Of a stretch of DNA of 64,000 nucleotides, positions 1 to 7,195 are shown one piece after another (position 1 is the first letter of the stretch; every line of letters starts with the position of its first letter). The translations under genes were made by a program, and so were the position numbers. The stretch covers positions 1,736,001 through 1,800,000 of the forward strand of contig NZ_LT607754.1 of NCBI RefSeq assembly GCF_900090285.1, given 5' to 3'. A model generated the notes under the pieces. It ran no database searches. It was not told where the DNA came from and worked only from the letters and a program-made list of their open reading frames with translations. Source of the stretch: Micromonospora inositola (GTDB lineage: Bacteria; Actinomycetota; Actinomycetes; Mycobacteriales; Micromonosporaceae).

Positions 1-1
1 C

Positions 2-466
2 CGGGGTCGGCAGCTCGACGTGGTGCTCGTCGGGTCGGTCGACGGGGAGGAGGTGTGGCGCGGCGTCTCGACGTACCTCGGCAAGGAGCGCAGGGCCGGC
101 GGCGGTGAGCGGCGCGACCGGGGCGACCGGCCGACCCCGCCGGCCCCCTCCGCGCACTGGCGGCTGACCCCCCGGGTCGGTACGGACTACGCGCGGGTCT
201 CCGGCGACCACAACCCGATCCACACCTCCCGGCTGGGCGCGCGACTGTTCGGCTTCCCCCGGCCGATCGCGCACGGGATGTGGAGCAAGGCCCACTGCCT
301 GGCCGCGCTGGAGAGCCGGCTGCCGGACGCCTACACGATCGACGTGGCGTTCAAGCTGCCGGTGCCGCTGCCGTCGACGGTGGCGTTCAGCGCCACGCCG
401 GGCTGGGACTTCGCGCTGCACGACGCCCGGTCCGGCCGCCCGCACCTGGCCGGCGCGATCCGCTGA
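2..466 (+). CDS. MaoC-type enoyl-CoA hydratase, C-terminal part
   Basis: The gene starts upstream of the window; the frame is open from base 2 to the TGA at 464-466. It encodes the C-terminal hotdog half of a MaoC-like (R)-specific enoyl-CoA hydratase/dehydratase. The hydratase-2 signature is visible as VSGDHNPIH, with the catalytic Asp and His, followed by GFPRPIAHGMW. The family hydrates trans-2-enoyl-CoA in beta-oxidation or polyketide/lipid metabolism in the cytoplasm. The nearby SCP2, acyl-CoA dehydrogenase and acyl-CoA ligase genes fit a lipid-catabolism setting. Which substrate it uses cannot be read from this fragment. Confidence 0.85.
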   Translation, partial: RGRQLDVVLVGSVDGEEVWRGVSTYLGKERRAGGGERRDRGDRPTPPAPSAHWRLTPRVGTDYARVSGDHNPIHTSRLGARLFGFPRPIAHGMWSKAHCLAALESRLPDAYTIDVAFKLPVPLPSTVAFSATPGWDFALHDARSGRPHLAGAIR

Positions 467-552
467 CCCGCCGCCGCGTGAGCCGGGCCCGGGCGGTGCC
501 GTGATCCGGCGACTCGGCCCGCGGCCGGTGGCCGAGCACCGAGCATGGGGGC

Positions 553-1170
553 ATGGAGTCCGTGCTCGACCTGCTGCACGACACGGTCGCCTCGCCGTGG
601 GTGTACCTGGTGATCTTCGCGGTCACCGCGGTCGACGCGTTCTTCCCGGCGGTGCCGGGCGAGACGGTGGTGATCACGGCGGGAGTCTTCGCGGTGGGCG
701 GGGAGCCCGCCCTGGCCGCGGTGATCGTGGTGGCCGCGGTCGGCGCGCTCGCCGGCGACCACGTCTCCTACGGCATCGGCCGGGGCGGCGGCGCCCACCG
801 GGTGGCCCGGCTGCCCGCCGACAGCCGTCGGCGGGCCGGCTCGGAGTGGGCGCGCCGGGCTCTCGACCGGCGCGGCGGGATGATCCTGACCACCGCCCGC
901 TACGTGCCCGGCGGTCGCACCGCGGTCACCCTGACCATGGGCGCGGTCCGCTACCCGCTGCGCTGCTTCCTGCTGTACGACGCGCTGGCCTGCGGCAGCT
1001 GGGCGGTCTACTGCGGCCTGCTCGGTTACCTCGGCGGCCTGGCCTTCGAGCGCGACCCGGTGAGGGGACTGCTGGTCGGCGTCGGCCTGTCGATCGCGGT
1101 GACGGGGTCGCTGGAGGTGGCCCGCTGGGCCCGCCGCCGCGCCCGCGTCCGCGCCGCCGCCCGGCGCTGA
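553..1170 (+). CDS. DedA family membrane protein (VTT domain)
   Basis: 205-residue integral membrane protein of the DedA/VTT superfamily, whose members act as proton-coupled lipid scramblases or transporters (undecaprenyl phosphate or phospholipid) in the inner membrane. Visible hallmarks are the re-entrant segment FFPAVPGETVVITAG near residues 28-42, GDHVSYGIGRG near 70-80 and RYVPGGRTAVTLTMG near 113-128, each followed by hydrophobic helices, with a basic C-terminal tail. The ATG at 553 follows a G-rich stretch that could serve as a weak Shine-Dalgarno. A second, longer DedA protein lies at 26893-27699. Substrate is unknown. Confidence 0.85.
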   Translation: MESVLDLLHDTVASPWVYLVIFAVTAVDAFFPAVPGETVVITAGVFAVGGEPALAAVIVVAAVGALAGDHVSYGIGRGGGAHRVARLPADSRRRAGSEWARRALDRRGGMILTTARYVPGGRTAVTLTMGAVRYPLRCFLLYDALACGSWAVYCGLLGYLGGLAFERDPVRGLLVGVGLSIAVTGSLEVARWARRRARVRAAARR

Positions 1171-1246
1171 CCCGCCCGGCACCGACCGTCCCAGCCGCCG
1201 CTCGGACCCGCCCGGCCACCAGGGCGGTCGGTGCTGGCCGGGGGCG

Positions 1247-1897
1247 TCAGATCGTCGGCGGACGCCAGGTGACGCCGTGGAGGAGCTGGGCGGCGCCGAG
1301 CCAGGCGACGTTCATCATCCGGGTGGCGGTCTTCTCCGGGTCGGCCTCGGGGTGGTCGGCGAGCCAGTCCGCGAGCGACTCGGTCGCGCCGACCAGGGCG
1401 TACGCGACCACCTCCAGGTCGGTCGGGCCCACCTCGCGCCCCTCGGCGCGCAGCGCGTGGTCCAGCATTCCGGCGACCACCTCGACCAGCCGGCCCCGCA
1501 TGGTGGCCAGTTCCCCGGCGAAGGGCTGCTCGCCGCGGGCCTGGCGGTAGAGCACCGCCCAGCCGTCCCGGTGCGCGCCGACGAAGCCGAAGAAGGCGCG
1601 CAGGCCGCGCCAGAGCCGCTCGTCGGCGGGGAGGTCGGAAGCGGCCGCCCCGGCGATCGCCTCCATCATCCGGGTGCCCTCCCGGTGCAGGCAGGCCACG
1701 AAGAGCTCCTCCTTGGTGCCGAGGTACGCGTAGACCATCGGCTTGGAGATCCCGGCGTCCTCGGCGATCTCGTCCATGCTGGCGGCATGGAAGCCGCGGC
1801 GGGAGAAGACCTTGACCGCCGCGTCGAGCATCTGCTGCTCGCGGACGGCCCGGGGCAGGCGCTTGAAGGTGGGTGTGCTGGACACTCTTGCGAGCAT
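1247..1897 (-). CDS. TetR family transcriptional regulator
   Basis: 216-residue TetR repressor. The N-terminal helix-turn-helix is clear: FSRRGFHAASMDEIAEDAG followed by ISKPMVYAYLGTKEELF at residues ~33-67. The C-terminal ligand domain is not assignable. It is divergent from the SCP2/acyl-CoA dehydrogenase pair and starts only 3 bp from a 28-bp near-perfect palindrome (1901-1928), which is the obvious operator. The inferred role is autoregulation and repression of the neighbouring fatty-acid genes, probably relieved by an acyl-CoA; the ligand is inference. Confidence 0.9.
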   Translation of the reverse strand: MLARVSSTPTFKRLPRAVREQQMLDAAVKVFSRRGFHAASMDEIAEDAGISKPMVYAYLGTKEELFVACLHREGTRMMEAIAGAAASDLPADERLWRGLRAFFGFVGAHRDGWAVLYRQARGEQPFAGELATMRGRLVEVVAGMLDHALRAEGREVGPTDLEVVAYALVGATESLADWLADHPEADPEKTATRMMNVAWLGAAQLLHGVTWRPPTI

Positions 1898-1916
1898 ACC
1901 TACTCGTGCGTAAGGT
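1888..1916 (+). promoter_or_regulatory. Probable promoter of the SCP2-acyl-CoA dehydrogenase operon
   Basis: A -35-like TTGCGA (1888-1893) and a -10-like TAAGGT (1911-1916) are separated by 17 bp, ahead of the ATG at 1964. The -10 lies inside the palindrome at 1901-1928, so repressor binding would block polymerase. Read by eye only. Confidence 0.5.
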
Positions 1917-1928
1917 TACGCCCGAGTA
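1901..1928. promoter_or_regulatory. TetR operator, 28-bp palindrome
   Basis: TACTCG-T-GCGTAA-GG-TTACGC-C-CGAGTA: 12 of 14 base pairs are self-complementary, with mismatches only at the seventh and central pairs. It sits in the 66-bp gap between the divergent TetR gene and the SCP2 gene and overlaps both the tetR ribosome-binding region and the -10 of the forward promoter. Size and symmetry suit two TetR dimers or one extended site. Confidence 0.75.
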
Positions 1929-1963
1929 ACCAAAGTCGGCCCGCTCCGAGAGGTGCATCCCCA

Positions 1964-2416
1964 ATGACTGACTTCGACCCGGCCAACTTCGCGAACGTGG
2001 CCCCCAAGGAGTTCGCGCAGCTGGTCAAGTCCACCCCCGACGACAAGATCGCCGAGGTGATGTCGGGCGACCTGCGCGGCAAGATCCTGAGCGAGGTCTT
2101 CAACCGGATGCCGTCGCTGTTCCGCGCCGATCGCGCCGGCTCGACCAACGCGGTCATCCACTGGAACATCACGGGCCGCCCCGACGGGGGCACCGACACC
2201 TACGAGATCGTCATCGAGAACGGCGCCTGCACCGTCAACGAGGGCGCGCAGCGGGACCCGAAGCTGAGCCTCACCATGGGCCCGGTCGAGTTCCTCAAGA
2301 TCGTCTCCGGCGGCGCCAACCCGGTCATGATGTTCATGACCGGCAAGCTGAAGGCCAAGGGCGACCTGGGCCTCGCCGCCAACATCGCCAACCTGTTCGA
2401 CATCCCCAAGGCCTGA
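1964..2416 (+). CDS. SCP2 sterol-binding domain protein
   Basis: 150-residue single-domain SCP2-like protein. The first ~50 residues are helical (PKEFAQLVKSTPDDKIAEV), followed by the SCP2 fold with the typical DGGTDTYEIVIENG strand pair, PKLSLTMGPVEFLKIVSGG, and a helical lid GKLKAKGDLGLAANIANLF. Such proteins bind fatty acyl-CoA or sterol-like ligands. The ATG at 1964 has a GAGAGG Shine-Dalgarno about 10 bp upstream. The next gene starts 1 bp after the stop, so the two are co-translated. Likely a lipid carrier for the downstream dehydrogenase, repressed by the divergent TetR protein. Confidence 0.88.
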   Translation: MTDFDPANFANVAPKEFAQLVKSTPDDKIAEVMSGDLRGKILSEVFNRMPSLFRADRAGSTNAVIHWNITGRPDGGTDTYEIVIENGACTVNEGAQRDPKLSLTMGPVEFLKIVSGGANPVMMFMTGKLKAKGDLGLAANIANLFDIPKA

Positions 2417-2417
2417 C

Positions 2418-3632
2418 ATGGCCGAGTTCTCGCTCGACCTGAACGAGGAACAGCGGGATCTGCGCGACTGGGTGCACGGCTTCGCCGCCGAGGTCGTGCG
2501 CCCGGCCGCGGCCGAGTGGGACGCCCGGGAGGAGACCCCCTGGCCGGTCATCCAGGAGGCGGCGAAGGTCGGCCTGTACGGCTTCGAATTCCTCGCCAAC
2601 TGCTGGGCCGACCCCACCGGCCTGTCCCTGCCGATCGCCAGCGAGGAGCTCTTCTGGGGCGACGCCGGCATCGGGCTCAGCATCTTCGGCACCTCCCTCG
2701 CCGTCGCCGCCATCTACGGCGCGGGCACCCCGGACCAGCTCGTCGAGTGGGTGCCGCAGTGCTTCGGCGACGTCGACTCCCCGGCCGTCGCCGCGTTCTG
2801 CACCAGCGAACCGGAGGCCGGCTCCGACGTCGGGTCGATGCGTACCCGGGCGGTCTACGACGAGGCCACCGACGAATGGGTGCTGCGCGGGCAGAAGGCG
2901 TACGCCACCAACGGTGGGATCGCCGGGGTGCACGTCGTCACCGCCTCGGTCGACCCGTCGCTCGGCTCCCGTGGGCAGGCGGCGTTCGTCGTACCGCCGG
3001 GCACGGCGGGGCTCAGCGCGACCCGCAAGCTGCGCAAGCTGGGACTGCGCGCGTCGCACACCGCCGACGTCTTCCTCGACGACGTACGGGTGCCCGGGCG
3101 CTGCCTGCTCGGCGGTCGGGACGCCCTGCTGGAACGGCTCGACCGGGCCCGCTCCGGCCAGCGCGCCTCCGGCCAGGCCGCGATGCGGACGTTCGAGCTG
3201 TCCCGGCCCACGGTCGGCGCGCAGGCCCTCGGCGTGGCCCGGGCGGCGTACGAGTACGCCCTCGACTACGCCAGGGACCGGGTCCAGTTCGGACGGCCGA
3301 TCATCGAGAACCAGGCGGTCGCGTTCGCGCTGGCCGACATGAAGATGGAGATCGACGCGGCTCGGCTGCTGGTCTGGCGGGCCTCCTGGATGGGGCGCAA
3401 CAACCGGCCGTTCACCGCGGGCGAGGGCTCGATGTCCAAGCTCAAGGCCGGCGAGGTGGCCGTGTCGGTCACCGAGAAGGCGGTCCAGCTGCTCGGCGGC
3501 GCCGGCTTCCTGCGCGACCACCCGGTCGAACGCTGGTACCGGGACGCCAAGATCTACACCATCTTCGAAGGCACCTCGGAGATCCAGCGGCTGGTCATCT
3601 CCCGGGCGATCTCCGGGGTGCAGATCCGCTGA
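2418..3632 (+). CDS. acyl-CoA dehydrogenase
   Basis: 404-residue acyl-CoA dehydrogenase, normal length for the family. It oxidises acyl-CoA to trans-2-enoyl-CoA with FAD. Visible motifs are the FAD/substrate signature FCTSEPEAGSDVGSMRTRA near residues 130-148, the C-terminal FAD-binding arginine region YARDRVQFGRPI, and the catalytic glutamate in YTIFEGTSEIQR near the end. The ATG at 2418 follows the SCP2 stop by 1 bp. Two strong hairpins follow the stop, so the operon probably ends here. Chain-length preference cannot be predicted from sequence alone. Confidence 0.93.
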   Translation: MAEFSLDLNEEQRDLRDWVHGFAAEVVRPAAAEWDAREETPWPVIQEAAKVGLYGFEFLANCWADPTGLSLPIASEELFWGDAGIGLSIFGTSLAVAAIYGAGTPDQLVEWVPQCFGDVDSPAVAAFCTSEPEAGSDVGSMRTRAVYDEATDEWVLRGQKAYATNGGIAGVHVVTASVDPSLGSRGQAAFVVPPGTAGLSATRKLRKLGLRASHTADVFLDDVRVPGRCLLGGRDALLERLDRARSGQRASGQAAMRTFELSRPTVGAQALGVARAAYEYALDYARDRVQFGRPIIENQAVAFALADMKMEIDAARLLVWRASWMGRNNRPFTAGEGSMSKLKAGEVAVSVTEKAVQLLGGAGFLRDHPVERWYRDAKIYTIFEGTSEIQRLVISRAISGVQIR

Positions 3633-3633
3633 C

Positions 3634-3670
3634 GGCGACCGGGTCCGGACCACGGGCCGACCCGGTCGCC
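3634..3670 (+). terminator. Hairpin terminator after acyl-CoA dehydrogenase
   Basis: GGCGACCGGGTC (3634-3645) pairs perfectly with GACCCGGTCGCC (3659-3670) around a 13-nt loop, 1 bp after the stop codon. There is no T-tract, as is usual in high-GC actinobacteria. Confidence 0.75.
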
Positions 3671-3684
3671 GGCGCGGGCCGGAC

Positions 3685-3722
3685 CCGTGGCGACGTCGCC
3701 GTGCCGGGCGGCGTCGCCACGG
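3685..3722 (+). terminator. Second tandem hairpin
   Basis: CCGTGGCGACG (3685-3695) pairs perfectly with CGTCGCCACGG (3712-3722). With the preceding hairpin it forms a tandem terminator in the 313-bp gap 3633-3945. The rest of that gap is the leader of the acyl-CoA ligase gene; I see no additional gene in it. Confidence 0.6.
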
Positions 3723-3930
3723 CCGGCGTACCCGCCGGAGGGTGACCGGCAGTCGCCGTCCGGTGACGCGGGGACCGCACGTCCTCACCTTCCGTTCCGA
3801 CGCGTACGACCCACCGTGTCCGACGGGTGGGCAGGGAGAACGCCGGCTGGGCTCCCCGCCGCCGCGGGTGCATGATCGTGAAGACACGCTCGGCCTGGCA
3901 GGGCTCCTCCGGGGCCCTTCGGTGCTCCCC

Positions 3931-3939
3931 GAAGGAGGT
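3931..3939 (+). promoter_or_regulatory. Strong ribosome-binding site fixing a TTG start
   Basis: GAAGGAGGT is close to the full anti-Shine-Dalgarno complement and lies 6 nt before the in-frame TTG at 3946. No comparable site precedes the earlier in-frame start at 3742, whose extension is Pro/Arg-rich and unlike the family. Confidence 0.8.
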
Positions 3940-3945
3940 AGCGGC

Positions 3946-5511
3946 TTGGACCTGCCGTTCATCGTCGCCACGCTGACCCGGCGCGGGCTGCTCACCCCCG
4001 GCCGTCCCATCCGGGTCGCCTCCCAGCTCGGTGCGCTGCGCAAGTGGGGCTGGAGCCTCGCCGGCGAGCTGCGCCAGGCCGCCGCCCGCGACCCCGGCCG
4101 GACGGCCGTCGTCGACGAGCAGGGCGTCGAGCTCACCTATCAGGAGCTGCTGGACCGGGCCGAACGGCTGGCCCGATCGATGCGCGCCGGACTCGGGGTC
4201 CAGGCCGGGGACCGGATCGGGGTGCTCTGCCGCAACCACCACGGGCTGATCGAGGCGGTCGTCGCGGCGATGCTGCTCGGCGCGGACGCCGTCCTGGTCA
4301 ACACCGGCCTCTCCGCCGCGCAGTTGACCACCGTCGCGGAGGAACAGTCGCTGCGGGTCCTGGTGCACGACGCCGAGTTCGCCGAGCGGGTCCTCGGCCT
4401 CCCCGCCGACGTCCATCGGGTCGACGAGCGCGGCCAGGAGGAACTCATCGCCGGCGCCCTCCCCGGTGACCAGCTCCAGCCGCCCGAACGGGACGGCCGG
4501 ACCATCGTGCTCACCTCCGGCACCACCGGAACGCCCAAGGGCGCCCGACGGCCCACTCCGCACGGCTTCGGCCCGCTGGTCTCCATCATCGACCGGATCC
4601 CGCTGCACGCCCGCGACACCGTGCTGATCGCTGCGCCGCTCTTCCACACCTGGGGGTACGCGGCCCTTCAGGTGGCCTTCGCGCTGCGCTCCACGATCGT
4701 GCTGCACCGCCGCTTCGACCCGGCCGCCACGGTGGCCGCGCTGGCCGCCCAGCCGTGCGACGCGCTCTTCGCCGTGCCGGTGATGCTGCAGCGGTTGCTG
4801 GAGGTGCCGCCGCCGAGCCCCCGACCGCCGCTGAAGGTGGTCGCGGTCAGCGGCTCGGCCCTGCCCGGCGGGCTGGCTCCGAGGTTCATGGACGTCTACG
4901 GGGACGTCCTCTACAACCTGTACGGCTCGACCGAGGTCTCCTGGGCGTCCATCGCCGGCCCGGCCGACCTGCGCGCGGCCCCGACCACCGCCGGCCGCCC
5001 GCCGCACGGCACCCGGCTGGAGATCCTGGACGACGCCGGTGAGCCGGTCCCGGACGGGCGGGTCGGGCGGATCCTCGTGGGCAACGAGATGCTCTTCGAG
5101 GGGTACACCTCGGGGGCCCGCCGGGAGACCCACGACGGCCTGCTGGACACCGGCGACCTGGGTCGGGTCAACCCCGAGGGTCTGCTCTTCGTCGACGGCC
5201 GCGCGGACGACATGATCGTCTCCGGGGGCGAGAACGTCTTTCCCTCCGAGTTGGAGGACCTGCTCGCGCAACTGCCGCAGGTCCGCGAGGCCGCCGTGAT
5301 CGGGGTGCCCGACCCCGAGTACGGCCAGCGCCTCGCCGCGTTCCTCGCCCTGCACCCCGGCGAGACGCTCGACCCGGAGGCGGTCCGCGAGTACGTCCGG
5401 CACTACCTGGCCCGCTTCTCCGTGCCCCGGGACGTGATCTTCGTGAAGTACCTGCCGCGCAACGCCACCGGCAAGGTGCTCAGTCGCGAGCTGCGCCGCT
5501 ACTACGGCTGA
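3946..5511 (+). CDS. fatty-acyl-CoA ligase (AMP-dependent synthetase, FadD-like)
   Basis: 521-residue ANL-superfamily ligase that activates a carboxylic acid to its acyl-adenylate and then acyl-CoA. Motifs in order are the phosphate loop LTSGTTGTPKG near residue 189, YNLYGSTEVSW near 324, LDTGDLGRVNPEGLLFVDGR near 400, the hinge region DDMIVSGGENVFPSELE, and the catalytic lysine in PRNATGKVLSREL near 504. The N-terminus (TLTRRGLLTPGRP) resembles actinobacterial FadD2/FadD12-like ligases. The TTG start is chosen for its near-perfect ribosome-binding site. It probably feeds the upstream acyl-CoA dehydrogenase; exact substrate is unknown. Confidence 0.88.
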   Translation: MDLPFIVATLTRRGLLTPGRPIRVASQLGALRKWGWSLAGELRQAAARDPGRTAVVDEQGVELTYQELLDRAERLARSMRAGLGVQAGDRIGVLCRNHHGLIEAVVAAMLLGADAVLVNTGLSAAQLTTVAEEQSLRVLVHDAEFAERVLGLPADVHRVDERGQEELIAGALPGDQLQPPERDGRTIVLTSGTTGTPKGARRPTPHGFGPLVSIIDRIPLHARDTVLIAAPLFHTWGYAALQVAFALRSTIVLHRRFDPAATVAALAAQPCDALFAVPVMLQRLLEVPPPSPRPPLKVVAVSGSALPGGLAPRFMDVYGDVLYNLYGSTEVSWASIAGPADLRAAPTTAGRPPHGTRLEILDDAGEPVPDGRVGRILVGNEMLFEGYTSGARRETHDGLLDTGDLGRVNPEGLLFVDGRADDMIVSGGENVFPSELEDLLAQLPQVREAAVIGVPDPEYGQRLAAFLALHPGETLDPEAVREYVRHYLARFSVPRDVIFVKYLPRNATGKVLSRELRRYYG

Positions 5512-5612
5512 GGCGGGTAACACAAGGGACGGACGCATCGGGCGGCGGTGGTACCTTTTCATCCGCCGCCGGTCCCGGCAGGTCCCTGTTCACTCGTTCC
5601 AGGAGCTGTCCA

Positions 5613-7142
5613 ATGGTCCGTCTCCGCCGGCGCTGGGCACTCGGTCTCCTCGCCGGCGGCGCCTCCGCCGCGGCGCTCGGCACCACCGACCCGGTCCGCC
5701 ACCGCACCGGGACGCTGGTCCGGCGGGAGCCACCGCCGGTGGAGGTGGAGAACCGGGCGGCCGGCGCGCCCTGGTGGCCGTGGGACGGCCAGCGGGCCGT
5801 GGACGACCGGCACCGCCAGATCCAGGGGTACGCCTCGACCACCAGCGTGGCGCCCGGCGAGTCGATCGACTTCCACGTCGCGGTCAACCCGGCCGGCCGG
5901 TACCGGATCTCGGTCCACCGGCTCGGCTGGTACGACGGCGCCGGCGCCCGCACCATGCTGACCAGCCCCGAGTTCGACGGCGTGCCGCAGCCGGTGCCGC
6001 CGGCCGACCCGGCGACCGGCACGATCGCCTGCCGCTGGCCGGTCTCCTGGACGGTCCGGGTGCCGGACCACTGGACCTCCGGGCTCTACCAGGCGGTCTT
6101 CACCTCGGCGGACGGCTGGCACGCCTGCACCCCGTTCGTGGTCCGGGACGACCGGCGGGCGGCCGCGCTCTGCGTGGTCCTGCCGGTCACCACCTGGCAG
6201 GCGTACAACCAGTGGCCGCGGGACCGGCGGGCCGGCAAGAGCCTCTACAACGGCTACGCGGCCACCGGCCGCCAAGATCCCCGGCTCCGGGCGCTGGAGG
6301 TCTCCTTCGACCGCCCGTACGCCGAGCACGGCATCCCGATCCAGCTCACCCGGGACCACGACGCCATCCAGTGGCTGGAACGCAGCGGGTACGACGTCAG
6401 CTACGCGACCAGCCTCGACCTGCACTCCGGGCGGCTCGACCCGACCCGGCACCGGGGCATCGTCTTCGCCGGGCACGACGAGTACTGGTCGGCGGAGATG
6501 CGCCGGACCGCAGAACGGGCGGTGGCCGCCGGTCACAGCCTCGCCTTCCTCGGCGCCAACAGCGTCTACTGGCACATCCGGGTCCGCCCCACCGCCGACG
6601 GCCGCCCCGAACGGGTGGTCGCCTGCGCCAAGAAGACCGACTCCGACCTGGGCCAGGACGCCGCCGGCCCGACGGTCAGGTGGCGCAGCCTCGGGCAGCC
6701 CGAACAGGCGCTCATCGGCGTGCAGTACAACGGCATCGTCGGCGACCCGCAGCCACTGGTGGTGCAGGGCGCGGACCACTGGTTCTGGGCCGGCACCGGG
6801 GTGGCCGACGGCGACCGGATCCCCGGGGTGGTCGGCGGCGAGGCGGACGGCCTCAACCCGACCGGGCCGCGGCCCGCCGCCACCACCGCCACCCTGCTCA
6901 GCGCCTCGCCGTACCGGACGCGAGAGGGCAGGCGGCAGATGCAGAACACCCACCTGTACGAGACACCGCAGGGTGGGATCGTCTTCGCCGCCGGCACGCT
7001 CTGCTGGACGATGGCGCTCAACCGCCAAGGAAACCGGGACGAGCGGATCGAGCGGGCCACCGCCAACCTGCTGGACCGGATAACCGGCCGGGCCGGCGCG
7101 TCGACGGGCCCGACAGGCCCGGCGGTGGAGGCCCCGGACTGA
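5613..7142 (+). CDS. exported N,N-dimethylformamidase large-subunit-like protein
   Basis: 509 residues. The N-terminus MVRLRRRWALGLLAGGASAAALG is a basic n-region plus hydrophobic core, a Sec or Tat-like signal peptide. The rest matches the C-terminal module of N,N-dimethylformamidase beta subunits, with RISVHRLGWYDGAGAR, the conserved GHDEYWSAEMRRTAE and the NSVYWHIR segment. DMFase hydrolyses dimethylformamide in known cases, but most actinobacterial homologues are uncharacterised and no small-subunit gene is adjacent. ATG 5613 has AGGAGC 7 nt upstream. It is monocistronic and ends at a bidirectional hairpin shared with the convergent ATPase gene. The real substrate is unknown. Confidence 0.72.
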   Translation: MVRLRRRWALGLLAGGASAAALGTTDPVRHRTGTLVRREPPPVEVENRAAGAPWWPWDGQRAVDDRHRQIQGYASTTSVAPGESIDFHVAVNPAGRYRISVHRLGWYDGAGARTMLTSPEFDGVPQPVPPADPATGTIACRWPVSWTVRVPDHWTSGLYQAVFTSADGWHACTPFVVRDDRRAAALCVVLPVTTWQAYNQWPRDRRAGKSLYNGYAATGRQDPRLRALEVSFDRPYAEHGIPIQLTRDHDAIQWLERSGYDVSYATSLDLHSGRLDPTRHRGIVFAGHDEYWSAEMRRTAERAVAAGHSLAFLGANSVYWHIRVRPTADGRPERVVACAKKTDSDLGQDAAGPTVRWRSLGQPEQALIGVQYNGIVGDPQPLVVQGADHWFWAGTGVADGDRIPGVVGGEADGLNPTGPRPAATTATLLSASPYRTREGRRQMQNTHLYETPQGGIVFAAGTLCWTMALNRQGNRDERIERATANLLDRITGRAGASTGPTGPAVEAPD

Positions 7143-7148
7143 CGGGTC

Positions 7149-7191
7149 GGCGGCGGGGCGGCCCGGCGTACCGGAAAGCCGCCCCGCCGCC
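7149..7191. terminator. Bidirectional hairpin terminator
   Basis: GGCGGCGGGGCGGC (7149-7162) and GCCGCCCCGCCGCC (7178-7191) form a perfect 14-bp stem between two convergent genes. Confidence 0.8.
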
Positions 7192-7195
7192 GGTG

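Noticed and set aside
3742..3945. Upstream extension of the acyl-CoA ligase frame
   Set aside because: Low-complexity Pro/Arg residues unlike the family, no ribosome-binding site, versus GAAGGAGGT before TTG 3946.
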